The position numbers and the translations under genes were made by a program. DNA of 40,176 bases. Source: Actinomycetota bacterium (GTDB lineage: Bacteria; Actinomycetota; Acidimicrobiia; Acidimicrobiales; Ilumatobacteraceae). Location of the stretch: contig WLHL01000012.1 in the NCBI GenBank assembly GCA_009702755.1, positions 1 to 40,176 of the forward strand, written 5' to 3'. The stretch's first letter is position 1, and every line of letters begins with the position of its first letter. Positions 23,332 to 31,788 of the stretch are shown piece after piece. Below the pieces are notes generated by a model. That model had not been told where the DNA came from, did not search any database, and worked only from the letters and a program-made list of their open reading frames with translations.

Positions 23332-24921
23332 GTGCCTGAAGCCCCCGAAATCCTGAGTGAAGCCGCCTCTCGGCGCACCTTTGCCATCATTTCGCACCCT
23401 GACGCGGGCAAAACCACCCTCACCGAGAAGTTCCTTCTCTATGCAGGCGCTATCCAGACCGGTGGCGCCGTCAAGGCTCGCGGCGATCGTCGTGCAGCCA
23501 CCTCTGACTGGATGGAGATGGAACGCCAGCGCGGCATCTCGATTTCTTCCACCGTTCTGCAGTTCCCCTATCGCGACTGCATCTTCAATCTTCTCGACAC
23601 ACCTGGTCACCGTGACTTCTCCGAAGACACCTACCGCGTTCTCTCTGCTGTCGACGCAGTCATCATGGTGCTCGACGTTGCAAAAGGTATCGAGCCGCAA
23701 ACACTCAAATTGTTTGAGGTGTGTCGTTCACAGAATCTTCCTGTGATCACGTTCTTCAACAAGTACGACCGCCCCGGTCGAGACCCTCTTGAACTTCTCG
23801 ATGAAGTCGAACAGCAGATCGGTTTGCGCCCTACCCCGGCAACATGGCCCGTTGGTCAGTCGGGTGACTTCCGCGGCGTGATTGATCGTCGCACTGGTGA
23901 CTTCATTCGTTTCACACGCGTTGCTCGTGGCGCATCAATCGCTCCCGAAGAAGTGGTGAGCCCCGAAGTCGCCGCAGAAGAAGAGGGCGCTGCATGGCAA
24001 CAAGCACTCGACGGCATCGGACTTCTTGATGCCATTGGCGCCGATGTTGATCTTGAAAGCTTCCTTGCAGGTGAGAGCACACCCGTCTTCGTTGGCTCGG
24101 CGCTCACCAACTTTGGTGTGCAGATGATTCTTGATGCGATTGTCGATCTTGCACCAGCGCCTGCACCACGTAACGACATCAATGGCGACCCCCGACCACT
24201 TGATAACGACTTCGCTGCATTCATCTTCAAGATTCAGGCCAACATGGACCCGAATCATCGTGACCGCATCGCTTTCGCACGTATTTGTAGTGGCAAGTTT
24301 GAACGCGGCATGGATGTTGATTGTGCTCGCACCGAAAAGAATGTGGGCACGAAGTACGCCACGACAGCATTTGGTTCCGAGCGCGAAACAATTGAAGAGG
24401 CGTATCCCGGTGACGTGATTGGTTTGGTCAACACCTCAGGATTACAAATTGGCGACACGTTGCATGCAGGCAAGAGTGTTCAATTCCCTGCTCTCCCCCG
24501 TTTCGCCCCTGAAGTCTTTGCCACTGCTCGTCCGCTTGATTCTTCAAAGTTCAAGCAGTTCCGCCGTGGTCTCCAGCAACTTGACGAAGAAGGTGTTGTG
24601 CAGGTGCTGCGCGACCCCGACATGGGAGATGCCGACCCCATCCTTGCCGCTGTTGGTCAATTACAGTTTGAAGTACTCGCGCATCGTCTTGCACACGAGT
24701 TCAATGCACCCACCGAAATCTTGAGTGCCGACTACCAAGCCATTCGCATCACCGACAAAGAGACAGCTCCACGCTTACGCGAAATTGGTGGCATTCGTAT
24801 TCTTCGTCGCAGCGATGATGCACTTGTTGCGTTGTTCCAAAGTCGCTATCGCTTGCAACGACTTGAAGCAGACGAACCATCGTTAACTCTCACCCCGATC
24901 ATCGCGGGCAGTAGGGACTGA
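23332..24921 (+). CDS. prfC: Peptide chain release factor 3 (RF3)
   Basis: The 529-residue protein is a translational GTPase of the RF3 type. The G1 loop SHPDAGKTT lies at residues 21-29, the switch region ATSDWMEMERQRGISISS is characteristic of RF3 rather than EF-G, G3 is DTPGHRDFSEDTYR, and G4 is NKYDRPGRDP. The C-terminal half has the RF3-specific PRFAPE and GQLQFEVLAHRL segments. RF3 recycles RF1 and RF2 after peptide release and helps in quality control. The GTG start gives the normal N-terminus and follows a TAGAAT box. It is transcribed with the ABC-F gene whose ATG begins two bases after its stop, grouping two ribosome-acting factors. Confidence 0.96.
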   Translation: MPEAPEILSEAASRRTFAIISHPDAGKTTLTEKFLLYAGAIQTGGAVKARGDRRAATSDWMEMERQRGISISSTVLQFPYRDCIFNLLDTPGHRDFSEDTYRVLSAVDAVIMVLDVAKGIEPQTLKLFEVCRSQNLPVITFFNKYDRPGRDPLELLDEVEQQIGLRPTPATWPVGQSGDFRGVIDRRTGDFIRFTRVARGASIAPEEVVSPEVAAEEEGAAWQQALDGIGLLDAIGADVDLESFLAGESTPVFVGSALTNFGVQMILDAIVDLAPAPAPRNDINGDPRPLDNDFAAFIFKIQANMDPNHRDRIAFARICSGKFERGMDVDCARTEKNVGTKYATTAFGSERETIEEAYPGDVIGLVNTSGLQIGDTLHAGKSVQFPALPRFAPEVFATARPLDSSKFKQFRRGLQQLDEEGVVQVLRDPDMGDADPILAAVGQLQFEVLAHRLAHEFNAPTEILSADYQAIRITDKETAPRLREIGGIRILRRSDDALVALFQSRYRLQRLEADEPSLTLTPIIAGSRD

Positions 24922-24922
24922 C

Positions 24923-26704
24923 ATGATTCTCATTGACGCCGAAGGCCTTCGTGCCTCGCGTCCGGGACGCGCGTTGTTTAGCGATGTCTCGGTCACCGTG
25001 AGCACCGGCGACCGTTTAGGTGTCGTCGGCTTGAACGGCTGCGGCAAGAGCACCTTGTTGCGTCTTTTGTCTGGTCAAGATGACCCCGAAGCCGGTGTTG
25101 TTCGTCGCGGTCGCAGTGCACGCATCGGTGTTCTCCCACAGATTCCACAATTACCTGCAGGTTCGGTGCGCGATGCATGTGGTGGCACATGGCAAGGCGA
25201 TGCGATGCTCGACAAGTTAGGCATGGGCGCCATGGGCGATGCCGACACCACAGAACTCTCTGGTGGTCAACAGAAGCGTGTTGCCTTGGCGCAATTGCTT
25301 GCCGGCGAATGGGACTGTCTCATTCTTGACGAACCCACCAACCATCTCGACCTTGATGCCATCGCGTTTCTCGAAGAGTGGTTAGCGAAGTACAACGGCG
25401 GACTCATCATGGTCACGCACGACCGTCATGTTCTCGACAAGGTAACCAATCGCGTTCTTGAACTTGATCGCGGACACGGCTACCTGCACATTCCACAAGG
25501 CATTAACGCAGGTTCGGGCTATGCCGCGTATCTCACCGCACGCGCCGAGCGTGAAGAGAACGCAGCAACCGCAGAACAAGTACGCAAGAACGCCGCGAAG
25601 AAAGAACTTGCATGGTTGCGTCGTGGTGCACCGGCACGTACAGCTAAGCCAAAGGCACGCATTGCATCAGCTGAAGCTCTCATCGCGCAAAAGGCTGAGG
25701 GCCCTGTACGCCAAGGCGAACTTGGACTTGACCTCGGCAGCAAGCGACTCGGTTCAAAAGGCATCGAATTTCATGGTGTTGCATTCACATGGCCCGACGG
25801 CAACATGGTGCTGCGTCCGTTTGAACATGCGTTAGAGCCCGGTGATCGACTCGGCATTGTCGGGCCGAACGGTGCCGGCAAGAGCACATTGCTCGACATG
25901 GTGGCAGGTCGTCTCACGCCAACAGCCGGCACCATCGACATTGGCCGCACAGTCAAAGTGGGTTACTACGACCAGTTGGGTCGCGACCTCGACTTGAGTA
26001 AGCGCGTGCGCGACGCCGTGGCCGGCGATAAAGGAAATCCATCAGTCGAAGACCTACTGCTCATGAAGCGCTTCTGGTTCGATGGTGATGCACAGTTTGC
26101 ACCGATCGGAACATTGTCCGGCGGAGAGCGTCGCCGATTGCAGTTGATGCTCACACTGATTGAACAACCCAATGTGTTGCTGCTCGACGAACCAACGAAC
26201 GACCTCGACCTCGACACCTTGCGTGCGCTCGAGGATTACCTCGATGATTGGCCCGGCATTGTTGTCGTTGTGAGTCACGACCGTGCATTCATTGACCGCA
26301 CTGTGGAGGAAATTCTCTCGCTTGATGGCGAAGGCGGTGCATCTCTCATGGTGGGCGGCGTGGATGCCTGGTTGAAGATGCGCAGCGCACGTCCTGCATC
26401 ATCACGCAACATGCCCGCACAACGCACGGGTGCACAAAAAACGGTAACTGCTCCGCAACAACCTGTTGCATCTAAGCCAAAGGCCAAGCGCAGTCCCAGT
26501 ACATTGAGTCGTCTCATTGCGAACAACGAGAAAGATCAAGAAAAGCGCAACAAGCGCCGCGCAGATCTTGAGGGCTCCATCAGCAAAGCCGGCAATGATC
26601 ACGAGAAACTTGCAGCGCTGAGCACCTCTCTTGCCGAAGTACAGACCGACATTGAACGCTTAGAGAACGAGTGGTTGGAATACACCACCGAACTCGAGAG
26701 CTAG
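24923..26704 (+). CDS. ABC-F family ATPase, Uup type
   Basis: The 593-residue protein has two ATP-binding cassettes without membrane segments. The first has Walker A GLNGCGKST (36-44), signature LSGGQQKR and Walker B LILDEPTNHLDL; the second has GPNGAGKST (about 314-322), LSGGERRR and LLLDEPTNDLDL. Between them is the P-site tRNA interaction linker rich in basic residues (RRGAPARTAKPKAR). A C-terminal coiled coil from about residue 515, preceded by a basic Ala/Pro linker, marks the Uup subgroup. ABC-F proteins act on stalled ribosomes through the E site; Uup also binds branched DNA in E. coli. It is in one operon with prfC, and its stop overlaps that of the convergent XRE gene (CTAG). Confidence 0.92.
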   Translation: MILIDAEGLRASRPGRALFSDVSVTVSTGDRLGVVGLNGCGKSTLLRLLSGQDDPEAGVVRRGRSARIGVLPQIPQLPAGSVRDACGGTWQGDAMLDKLGMGAMGDADTTELSGGQQKRVALAQLLAGEWDCLILDEPTNHLDLDAIAFLEEWLAKYNGGLIMVTHDRHVLDKVTNRVLELDRGHGYLHIPQGINAGSGYAAYLTARAEREENAATAEQVRKNAAKKELAWLRRGAPARTAKPKARIASAEALIAQKAEGPVRQGELGLDLGSKRLGSKGIEFHGVAFTWPDGNMVLRPFEHALEPGDRLGIVGPNGAGKSTLLDMVAGRLTPTAGTIDIGRTVKVGYYDQLGRDLDLSKRVRDAVAGDKGNPSVEDLLLMKRFWFDGDAQFAPIGTLSGGERRRLQLMLTLIEQPNVLLLDEPTNDLDLDTLRALEDYLDDWPGIVVVVSHDRAFIDRTVEEILSLDGEGGASLMVGGVDAWLKMRSARPASSRNMPAQRTGAQKTVTAPQQPVASKPKAKRSPSTLSRLIANNEKDQEKRNKRRADLEGSISKAGNDHEKLAALSTSLAEVQTDIERLENEWLEYTTELES

Positions 26705-27027
26705 GTTTTCTTACCTCGCCCATTGGATGTCAATCGCTTTCGTTCGCGATTGATGTGTCCCTGCACTTGAGATTTGGGCAATAGTTTTTCCGCGCTCTTT
26801 CGTGAGGCATCATGAGAATCTGGAGTAGCCAATTGCATACGCAATTCGAACCCTGCAGCCGCCAGCAAACGAGTCAAAGTCTCCACCGATGGCGATCGCT
26901 TGCCAGATTCATAGGCCGAGATAGCTGGCTGACTGGTCTTTGCTGCACGTGCAAGCTCAATCTGCGACATTCCTGATCGGAGACGTGCAATGTGAATCAA
27001 GTTTCGCGAGGCCATTTCTTTGGGCAT
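26701..27027 (-). CDS. Small XRE-family helix-turn-helix regulator
   Basis: The 108-residue protein carries a Cro/CI helix-turn-helix at residues 10-65 (LRSGMSQIELARAAKTSQPA, then AYESGKRSPSVETLTRLLAAAGFEL). A basic tail (KSQVQGHINRERKRLTSNGRGKKT) may be disordered or bind nucleic acid. It resembles antitoxin or autoregulatory XRE proteins, but no toxin-like partner is adjacent: upstream is a HAD hydrolase 60 bases away and downstream the convergent uup gene. The promoter is the best in the window, TATAAT six bases before the ATG, and a 18-base inverted repeat overlaps it. Strong negative autoregulation is therefore likely. Targets beyond itself are unknown. Confidence 0.87.
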   Translation of the reverse strand: MPKEMASRNLIHIARLRSGMSQIELARAAKTSQPAISAYESGKRSPSVETLTRLLAAAGFELRMQLATPDSHDASRKSAEKLLPKSQVQGHINRERKRLTSNGRGKKT

Positions 27028-27033
27028 ATTCCA

Positions 27034-27039
27034 ATTATA
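27034..27039 (-). promoter_or_regulatory. -10 box TATAAT of the XRE gene (leaderless)
   Basis: A perfect consensus -10 hexamer on the minus strand, six bases before the ATG at 27027, overlapped by the inverted repeat at 27036-27053. Confidence 0.6.
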
Positions 27040-27053
27040 TCGGAAACGATATA
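27036..27053. promoter_or_regulatory. Candidate XRE operator, inverted repeat with seven-base arms
   Basis: The arms TATATCG and CGATATA are exact reverse complements around a four-base centre (GAAA on the plus strand). The site covers most of the -10 box of the XRE gene, so a protein bound here would block RNA polymerase. Size and symmetry fit a dimeric Cro/CI-type repressor. Confidence 0.6.
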
Positions 27054-27087
27054 AGTCAGCGCACGGCCTTATCCTGCGCTGAGAGGA

Positions 27088-27765
27088 CTAGATCACAAAC
27101 GACGCAAGTTCTGCAGCAGTGATGCCCGCGAGAGTTTCACGGCGAATCATGCGGCCATTCACATCGTGTCGCATGGGTACATCGACATGATGAGGCACCG
27201 CGAGTACATACGCACCGGCTGCCAACGCCGACGCAACACCAGTTGGCGAATCTTCAATCGCGACGCATTTCGTAATGTCCACACTAAGACGTTCGGCAGC
27301 CAAGAGATATGGGTCTGGGTGTGGCTTGCCACGCTCCACATCATCTCCCACAACCGAGACATCAAAAGCGCCCTGCGGCAATGCATCAACAACTTCTGTC
27401 GCGAAACGACGCCACGACATCGTGACAAGTGCTGTTGGTATCGCAGCCGCGCGAACATCTGCGAGCAATTCACGCGCACCGGGTCGCCACGGCACTTCAC
27501 GCTTCAAGTTGGTGACCACGCTGTCGAGCATGAGTTCAACAATCTCATGGGGCGTCAACCGAACACCACCGTGTTCGATCATGAAGCGTCCCGAGTCAAG
27601 AAGATCGAACCCCACGACTGATTTCGCTAGCTCATCGCTCCACGAATCACCGTGTTCTGCGACCACCTTGTATTCGGCTTCAAACCAATATGGCTCGGTA
27701 TCAACAATGGTGCCGTCCATGTCCCACAACACAGCTTGCAACTGATTCAACTCATGTTTTGGCAC
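27088..27765 (-). CDS. HAD-superfamily hydrolase (subfamily IA phosphatase/phosphomutase-like)
   Basis: The product has about 225 residues. Motif I is WDMDGTIVDTEP, with the nucleophilic and acid/base aspartates; motif II lies in LVTMSWRR; motif III/IV is KPHPDPYLLAAERL followed by CVAIEDSPTGVASALAAG. The cap inserted after motif I is helical, as in beta-phosphoglucomutase or phosphoglycolate phosphatase-like enzymes. Substrate is not predictable. The start is uncertain: an ATG at 27789 is in frame, but a GTG at 27765 follows a TATCGT box by seven bases and still leaves motif I intact. With the ATG only 11 bases would separate it from the divergent ABC-F start. The XRE gene follows 60 bases downstream. 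Confidence 0.88.
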   Translation of the reverse strand: MPKHELNQLQAVLWDMDGTIVDTEPYWFEAEYKVVAEHGDSWSDELAKSVVGFDLLDSGRFMIEHGGVRLTPHEIVELMLDSVVTNLKREVPWRPGARELLADVRAAAIPTALVTMSWRRFATEVVDALPQGAFDVSVVGDDVERGKPHPDPYLLAAERLSVDITKCVAIEDSPTGVASALAAGAYVLAVPHHVDVPMRHDVNGRMIRRETLAGITAAELASFVI

Positions 27766-27772
27766 CTCATTG

Positions 27773-27778
27773 ACGATA
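27773..27778 (-). promoter_or_regulatory. Probable -10 box of the HAD hydrolase gene
   Basis: TATCGT on the minus strand is followed by seven bases and a GTG at 27765, as before the aldose epimerase gene. Confidence 0.35.
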
Positions 27779-27800
27779 CTTCTCGCCATACTGGAAAGCC

Positions 27801-29438
27801 GTGAGCAACATCGTGGTTTCTGAATTGGCGTATTCCCCACCGGGTGCTGAACAGTTGTTCTTTGATGTGAGCTTTGGCGTGTCCGCTGGCGAGCACGCAG
27901 CCATCGTTGGCCCGAATGGTGTGGGCAAGAGCACCATCCTCAAGATTCTGACTGGTCAATACGAACCAGACGATGGCGAATTCAGTATTGGTGGCACGTT
28001 TTTGCAGATGACCCAGGACGTGGGCATGAGCAGTCCTGATGATTCGTTACGAGACATGTTGATCGAAGTGGCACCACCTGCATTGCGTGATGCAGGCAAG
28101 CGTTTGTTCGCAGCAGAGAAAGCAATGATGGCCGGCGAAGACGATGGCATGGCGTATGCAGAAGCTCTCGGCGACTGGGGTGACCTCGGTGGCTACGACC
28201 TTGAAACCCAATGGTCTGCTGCCGCACAACGCAGTGTGAAGACTCCCGTGATCGACTTCGCCTCTCGTCTTGTGCGAGAACTTTCAGGTGGCGAACGTAA
28301 GCGCCTTGTTCTTGATTTGTTGCTGAACTCCGGAGCCGATGTTCTTTTCCTTGACGAACCCGACAACTACCTCGACATTCCCACCCGCGCATGGCTAGAA
28401 GAAGAAATTCGCCGTTGCAAGAGCACCATCTTGATGGTGAGCCATGACCGCGTTCTTCTTGAGCGCGTCGCAACCAAAATCATCGCTGTCGAAGGTTCTG
28501 GCTGTTGGGTACACGGAGGCTCGTACACCACCTTCCCTGAAGCACGTCAGAAGCGCCAGGAACTCATGGGTGACGACCTCAAGCGTTGGAACGATGAAGA
28601 ACGTCGCTTGTTCCACCACATGAAAATAATGAAGCAGCGTGCAGCGCAGAACTTCAAGAACGCGACAAAAGCAAACGGCGCGGAAACGCGCTGGGAAAAG
28701 TTTGTAAAAGCTGGCCCTCCTCCCCCGCCCGTTGCAGACCAACAAATCTTCGTGCGCTTTACTGGTGCCGACTCCGCTCGTCGCGTGGTGAAGTTTGAAA
28801 GTGTCGCCGTTGGCGACCTCTTCATGCCGTTCTCCGACGAGATTCACTTCGGTGAGCGCGTCGGCCTCATTGGTCCGAACGGAACCGGCAAGACGCATCT
28901 CTTGAATGCCTTGGATGGCAAGAGTGAGGCACTGGCCGGCGACATCACTTTTGGGCCGCGAACATCTGTGGGCATGTTCAACCAAATCAATGATCGCCCT
29001 GAATACAAAGGTCGTCAGTGCGTGGACATTGTGCGCGACAAACTGATCGACGAACAAAAGTCAATGGGCGCACTTGCCCGCTACGGACTGCGCACCAATG
29101 CCAAACAAGAGTTCCAAACACTCTCCGGCGGTCAGAAAGCGCGACTTGAAATTCTGATGCTGGAACTCGCTGGTCACAATGTGCTGTTGCTTGATGAGCC
29201 CACGGACAACCTTGACATCGAATCTTCCGAAGCGCTCGAGATGGCACTCGAAGGTTTCGAAGGAACAGTGATTGCCGTGAGCCACGACCGCACGTTCCTT
29301 GCGCGGTTCAGTCGTTTCATCATGATCACCGACGATGGTGCCGTGTATGAGATTCCTGATTTCGAACTTGCACTGGCAGGTCTCAGTGAGCCCGACAAAC
29401 TCTCAACGCTTCGCCTCGCAAAACCTCTGACGGCATAA
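27801..29438 (+). CDS. ABC-F family ATPase (second copy, divergent type)
   Basis: The 545-residue soluble protein has two ABC cassettes. Cassette one has Walker A GPNGVGKST (37-45), signature RELSGGERKR and Walker B LFLDEPDNYLDIP, where the usual DEPTNHLD is DEPDNYLD. Cassette two has GPNGTGKTHLL, TLSGGQKAR and LLLDEPTDNLDIE. The linker between them is long, helical and basic (RRLFHHMKIMKQRAAQNFK). There is no C-terminal coiled coil, so it differs from the Uup-type gene 1.1 kb upstream. It probably acts on ribosomes; antibiotic protection is possible but unsupported. GTG is the start, with GGAAAG a few bases before it or, alternatively, CATACT eight bases before it. It ends five bases from the convergent transporter gene. 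Confidence 0.88.
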   Translation: MSNIVVSELAYSPPGAEQLFFDVSFGVSAGEHAAIVGPNGVGKSTILKILTGQYEPDDGEFSIGGTFLQMTQDVGMSSPDDSLRDMLIEVAPPALRDAGKRLFAAEKAMMAGEDDGMAYAEALGDWGDLGGYDLETQWSAAAQRSVKTPVIDFASRLVRELSGGERKRLVLDLLLNSGADVLFLDEPDNYLDIPTRAWLEEEIRRCKSTILMVSHDRVLLERVATKIIAVEGSGCWVHGGSYTTFPEARQKRQELMGDDLKRWNDEERRLFHHMKIMKQRAAQNFKNATKANGAETRWEKFVKAGPPPPPVADQQIFVRFTGADSARRVVKFESVAVGDLFMPFSDEIHFGERVGLIGPNGTGKTHLLNALDGKSEALAGDITFGPRTSVGMFNQINDRPEYKGRQCVDIVRDKLIDEQKSMGALARYGLRTNAKQEFQTLSGGQKARLEILMLELAGHNVLLLDEPTDNLDIESSEALEMALEGFEGTVIAVSHDRTFLARFSRFIMITDDGAVYEIPDFELALAGLSEPDKLSTLRLAKPLTA

Positions 29439-29443
29439 ATCGT

Positions 29444-30724
29444 CTACTTCGCAAAGAAGTACGCGAGCGGAAGAACAGAGCTCACCGCAGCAGCAACTGC
29501 AATCAAAGTTGTCGACACACGTCCACTGGTGTGCTCGCCCATCACATGTTTGCGCCGCGAGAGAATCAAAATCATCACAATCAACGGTGGTGCTGAGAGT
29601 CCGTTCAAAATTGCTGACCAATACAACGAACGCACAGGGTCCAGCCCGGCCATGTTCATGCCGAGGCCCAACAACATCGAGCCGACAATCACCATGTAGA
29701 ACGCCTTGGCCTGAGACATCTTCAAACTGAGGCCTTCACGCCATCCGAAGGTTTCTGCAAGCGCATACGACGTGGAGCCCGCGAGAACAGGAACAGCCAA
29801 TAACCCTGTTCCCACAATGCCAATTGCAAACAGATACTTCGCAGCACTTCCCGCCAGGGGCTCCAGCGCCATCGCCGCTTCTTCAGCAGTACCAATTTGC
29901 GTGATTCCTGCTTGTCCCAGCGTCGCGGCCGACGTCACCATGATCGCGAACATCACGAACACGCCACTTGTCATCCCCGCCATCACGTCACCACGCATGG
30001 CACGCAAATGACCACCCCAATGCTCGGGGCTCAGGCGCGTTGTCCCATGCTCTCGCAACTCTTCTACCTCTTCACTGGTTTGCCAGAAAAAGAGATACGG
30101 AGAAATCGTTGTGCCGAAGAGTGCGATCAGTGCAGCAATCGTGATTTTGTTGAAAGTGAATTCAGGAACCAGTAATCCGCGCACAACATCTGCCCACTGC
30201 ACTTTCACAATGAACAACACCAACACATACGACAGAAGAGACACGCACAGCCACCGCAGCACGCGTGAGTACTTGTGATATGGCACAAAAACTTCAAGAG
30301 AAGCCATTCCTGCTGTGAAGAGCAGCACAAGAATGATGTGCGGAACAGGAATAATCAATCGCGTTGCAGCAGCCATCGACCCTAAGTCCGCACCGATGTT
30401 GAAAGAGTTTGCACTCACGACCAACACCACTGCGACATACAAGACCCACTTCGGAAACTCGCGTCGAATCAGTGATGCGAGGCCTTGTCCAGAGGAAAGA
30501 CCCAGACGTGCGGTTGCTTCTTGCACTGCAATCGCTAAGGGCAACGCCACCAATGTGGACCACAACAAAGTGAACCCAAAAGCTGCACCCACTTGGGAAT
30601 ACGTACCGATGCCTGATGGATCATCATCCGCTGCACCCGTGATGAGTCCGGGACCTACTCGTTGAAAATACCCGCGGCCTCGAAACCGCCTGCGATGCGG
30701 ATGATGTTGCACATCCGACGTCAC
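29444..30724 (-). CDS. NRAMP-family transporter with atypical metal-site motifs
   Basis: The 426-residue protein has about eleven membrane segments in NRAMP (MntH-like) order. The transmembrane 1 motif, DPGN in classical members, is DPSG here (residues 35-38, within GAADDDPSGIGTYSQ). The transmembrane 6 region, which normally has A-x-x-MPH with a metal-binding methionine, reads TTISPYLFFWQ (205-215) with no methionine or histidine. Such changes suggest a different ion from Mn or Fe; some NRAMP relatives carry Mg or Al. Transition-metal uptake is therefore not assured. The GTG start shares four bases (GTGA) with the stop of the small upstream gene, so the two are coupled. An open frame further upstream (to 30766) overlaps that gene and is not used. 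Confidence 0.88.
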   Translation of the reverse strand: MTSDVQHHPHRRRFRGRGYFQRVGPGLITGAADDDPSGIGTYSQVGAAFGFTLLWSTLVALPLAIAVQEATARLGLSSGQGLASLIRREFPKWVLYVAVVLVVSANSFNIGADLGSMAAATRLIIPVPHIILVLLFTAGMASLEVFVPYHKYSRVLRWLCVSLLSYVLVLFIVKVQWADVVRGLLVPEFTFNKITIAALIALFGTTISPYLFFWQTSEEVEELREHGTTRLSPEHWGGHLRAMRGDVMAGMTSGVFVMFAIMVTSAATLGQAGITQIGTAEEAAMALEPLAGSAAKYLFAIGIVGTGLLAVPVLAGSTSYALAETFGWREGLSLKMSQAKAFYMVIVGSMLLGLGMNMAGLDPVRSLYWSAILNGLSAPPLIVMILILSRRKHVMGEHTSGRVSTTLIAVAAAVSSVLPLAYFFAK

Positions 30725-31071
30725 TGGTCGCGACCTGCGAACGCTTCCCACTGCTCTTGCGTCCAATGTTGACGTAACTCAGTCGTGACAAAATCTGTTG
30801 TCCACTGGACCATCTCAAACCATGGAAACTCCACCGACATGATTTCAGTGAATGCCATTCCTTCAAGCAGTAACGCCGCGTCCTCAATACCAAGAGTAAT
30901 GGGTTGACCGTCTTCGTGCGAGAAGAGCCGCTCATCAAGATCAATGAGATGCTCCACGTTCCAACGTGTGTGGCGTTCTGCCAACTGCACTTGGTCCGTC
31001 ATGATTCCGACAATCTGCGACAGCGCAGCAATCGCTTCTTTATCGAAGGAGATCTGGCGAGGCTCAATCAC
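30721..31071 (-). CDS. Small protein of unknown function coupled to the NRAMP-like gene
   Basis: The 116-residue protein is not recognised. It is soluble, acidic and probably mainly helical, with a tryptophan-rich C-terminal third (FPWFEMVQWTTDF, HWTQEQWEAFAG). No cysteine, signal peptide or membrane segment is seen. The GTG start follows AAAGG directly. Its stop overlaps the transporter start in GTGA, so the two proteins are probably made in a fixed ratio. It could be a regulator or accessory protein of the transporter, but that is inferred from coupling only. Confidence 0.75.
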   Translation of the reverse strand: MIEPRQISFDKEAIAALSQIVGIMTDQVQLAERHTRWNVEHLIDLDERLFSHEDGQPITLGIEDAALLLEGMAFTEIMSVEFPWFEMVQWTTDFVTTELRQHWTQEQWEAFAGRDQ

Positions 31072-31092
31072 CCTTTATGTCTAGCGGACATC

Positions 31093-31734
31093 TCAGTACG
31101 GCAGGGTGTACGTGTTCTCTAATTCGTCCTGCACAACAGTGGCAAGGTGATCCGAGGTATCCACGACAAGGTCCTCTTCCAGAATGCGCGTGCGATACGA
31201 CCAGCCCTCGGGCAAGGCCAACTTGCTTCCCAGCTCAGAGAGATTCTCAAGAGAAAGTGTTGTGTCAACAGCGGTGCACAAAGCCTGCATCACATACGCC
31301 TCACCATCGGGGCGCACTAGTTCGTACACCTCAGTGCCCTTGTCCCAGAAGAAAACCGCACCACGATTCACTCGACGAATTTCATATGGAGCAGTTCCTG
31401 GCTTCGCGCCTGGCTCAAACTCCACTGTTGCAATACGACGCATCGGCAAACCATTGAAATCACGAATCACAGGTTCGATATGGGCGGTCTTATTACCGAA
31501 ACCATCAAGCACCCAGTTGCGTGGGCCATTCATCTTGATTCCCAACGCACCAAGTTCCGTCTTCAGCGCTTCAGGGTCCAACGAGTTCCACCACTCCATT
31601 GGGCAATCGTGCAGCATCTGCGTGCCCCACACTTCTGCATACAGATCAGACCCACGAACGAATACTCCCAACACTTCGCCATAGCGAACGTTGCGCATGT
31701 TTCCAGTGATTTTCTGTGGCTTGTCTGTGCTCAT
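31093..31734 (-). CDS. Conserved-looking protein of unknown function downstream of oxyR
   Basis: The 213-residue soluble protein is not assigned. It contains WWNSLDPEALKTELGALG, an ion-pair-rich middle (FNGLPMRRIATVEFEPG) and a C-terminal stretch LPEGWSYRTRILEEDLVVDTS followed by VVQDELENTYTLPY. The last segment resembles a common uncharacterised bacterial family whose members end in a similar QDELxNxY pattern; this is recollection, not a search. There is no signal peptide. ATG at 31734 has AAGG about eight bases upstream. It lies 54 bases after oxyR on the same strand and 21 bases before the transporter pair, so oxyR could be co-transcribed with all three. Confidence 0.72.
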   Translation of the reverse strand: MSTDKPQKITGNMRNVRYGEVLGVFVRGSDLYAEVWGTQMLHDCPMEWWNSLDPEALKTELGALGIKMNGPRNWVLDGFGNKTAHIEPVIRDFNGLPMRRIATVEFEPGAKPGTAPYEIRRVNRGAVFFWDKGTEVYELVRPDGEAYVMQALCTAVDTTLSLENLSELGSKLALPEGWSYRTRILEEDLVVDTSDHLATVVQDELENTYTLPY

Positions 31735-31788
31735 AGCAACAGCCTTGCACCTCTTCCAAGGCCTCTGCGACGCCCGCAGGAATGAGTT

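Noticed and set aside
26701-27765. Toxin-antitoxin pair made of the XRE regulator and the HAD protein
   Set aside because: The HAD protein has normal phosphatase motifs and lies 60 bases away without coupling; no toxin family is seen.
28395-29057. Minus-strand open frame of 220 codons
   Set aside because: Antisense to the second ABC-F gene, whose cassettes are intact on the plus strand.
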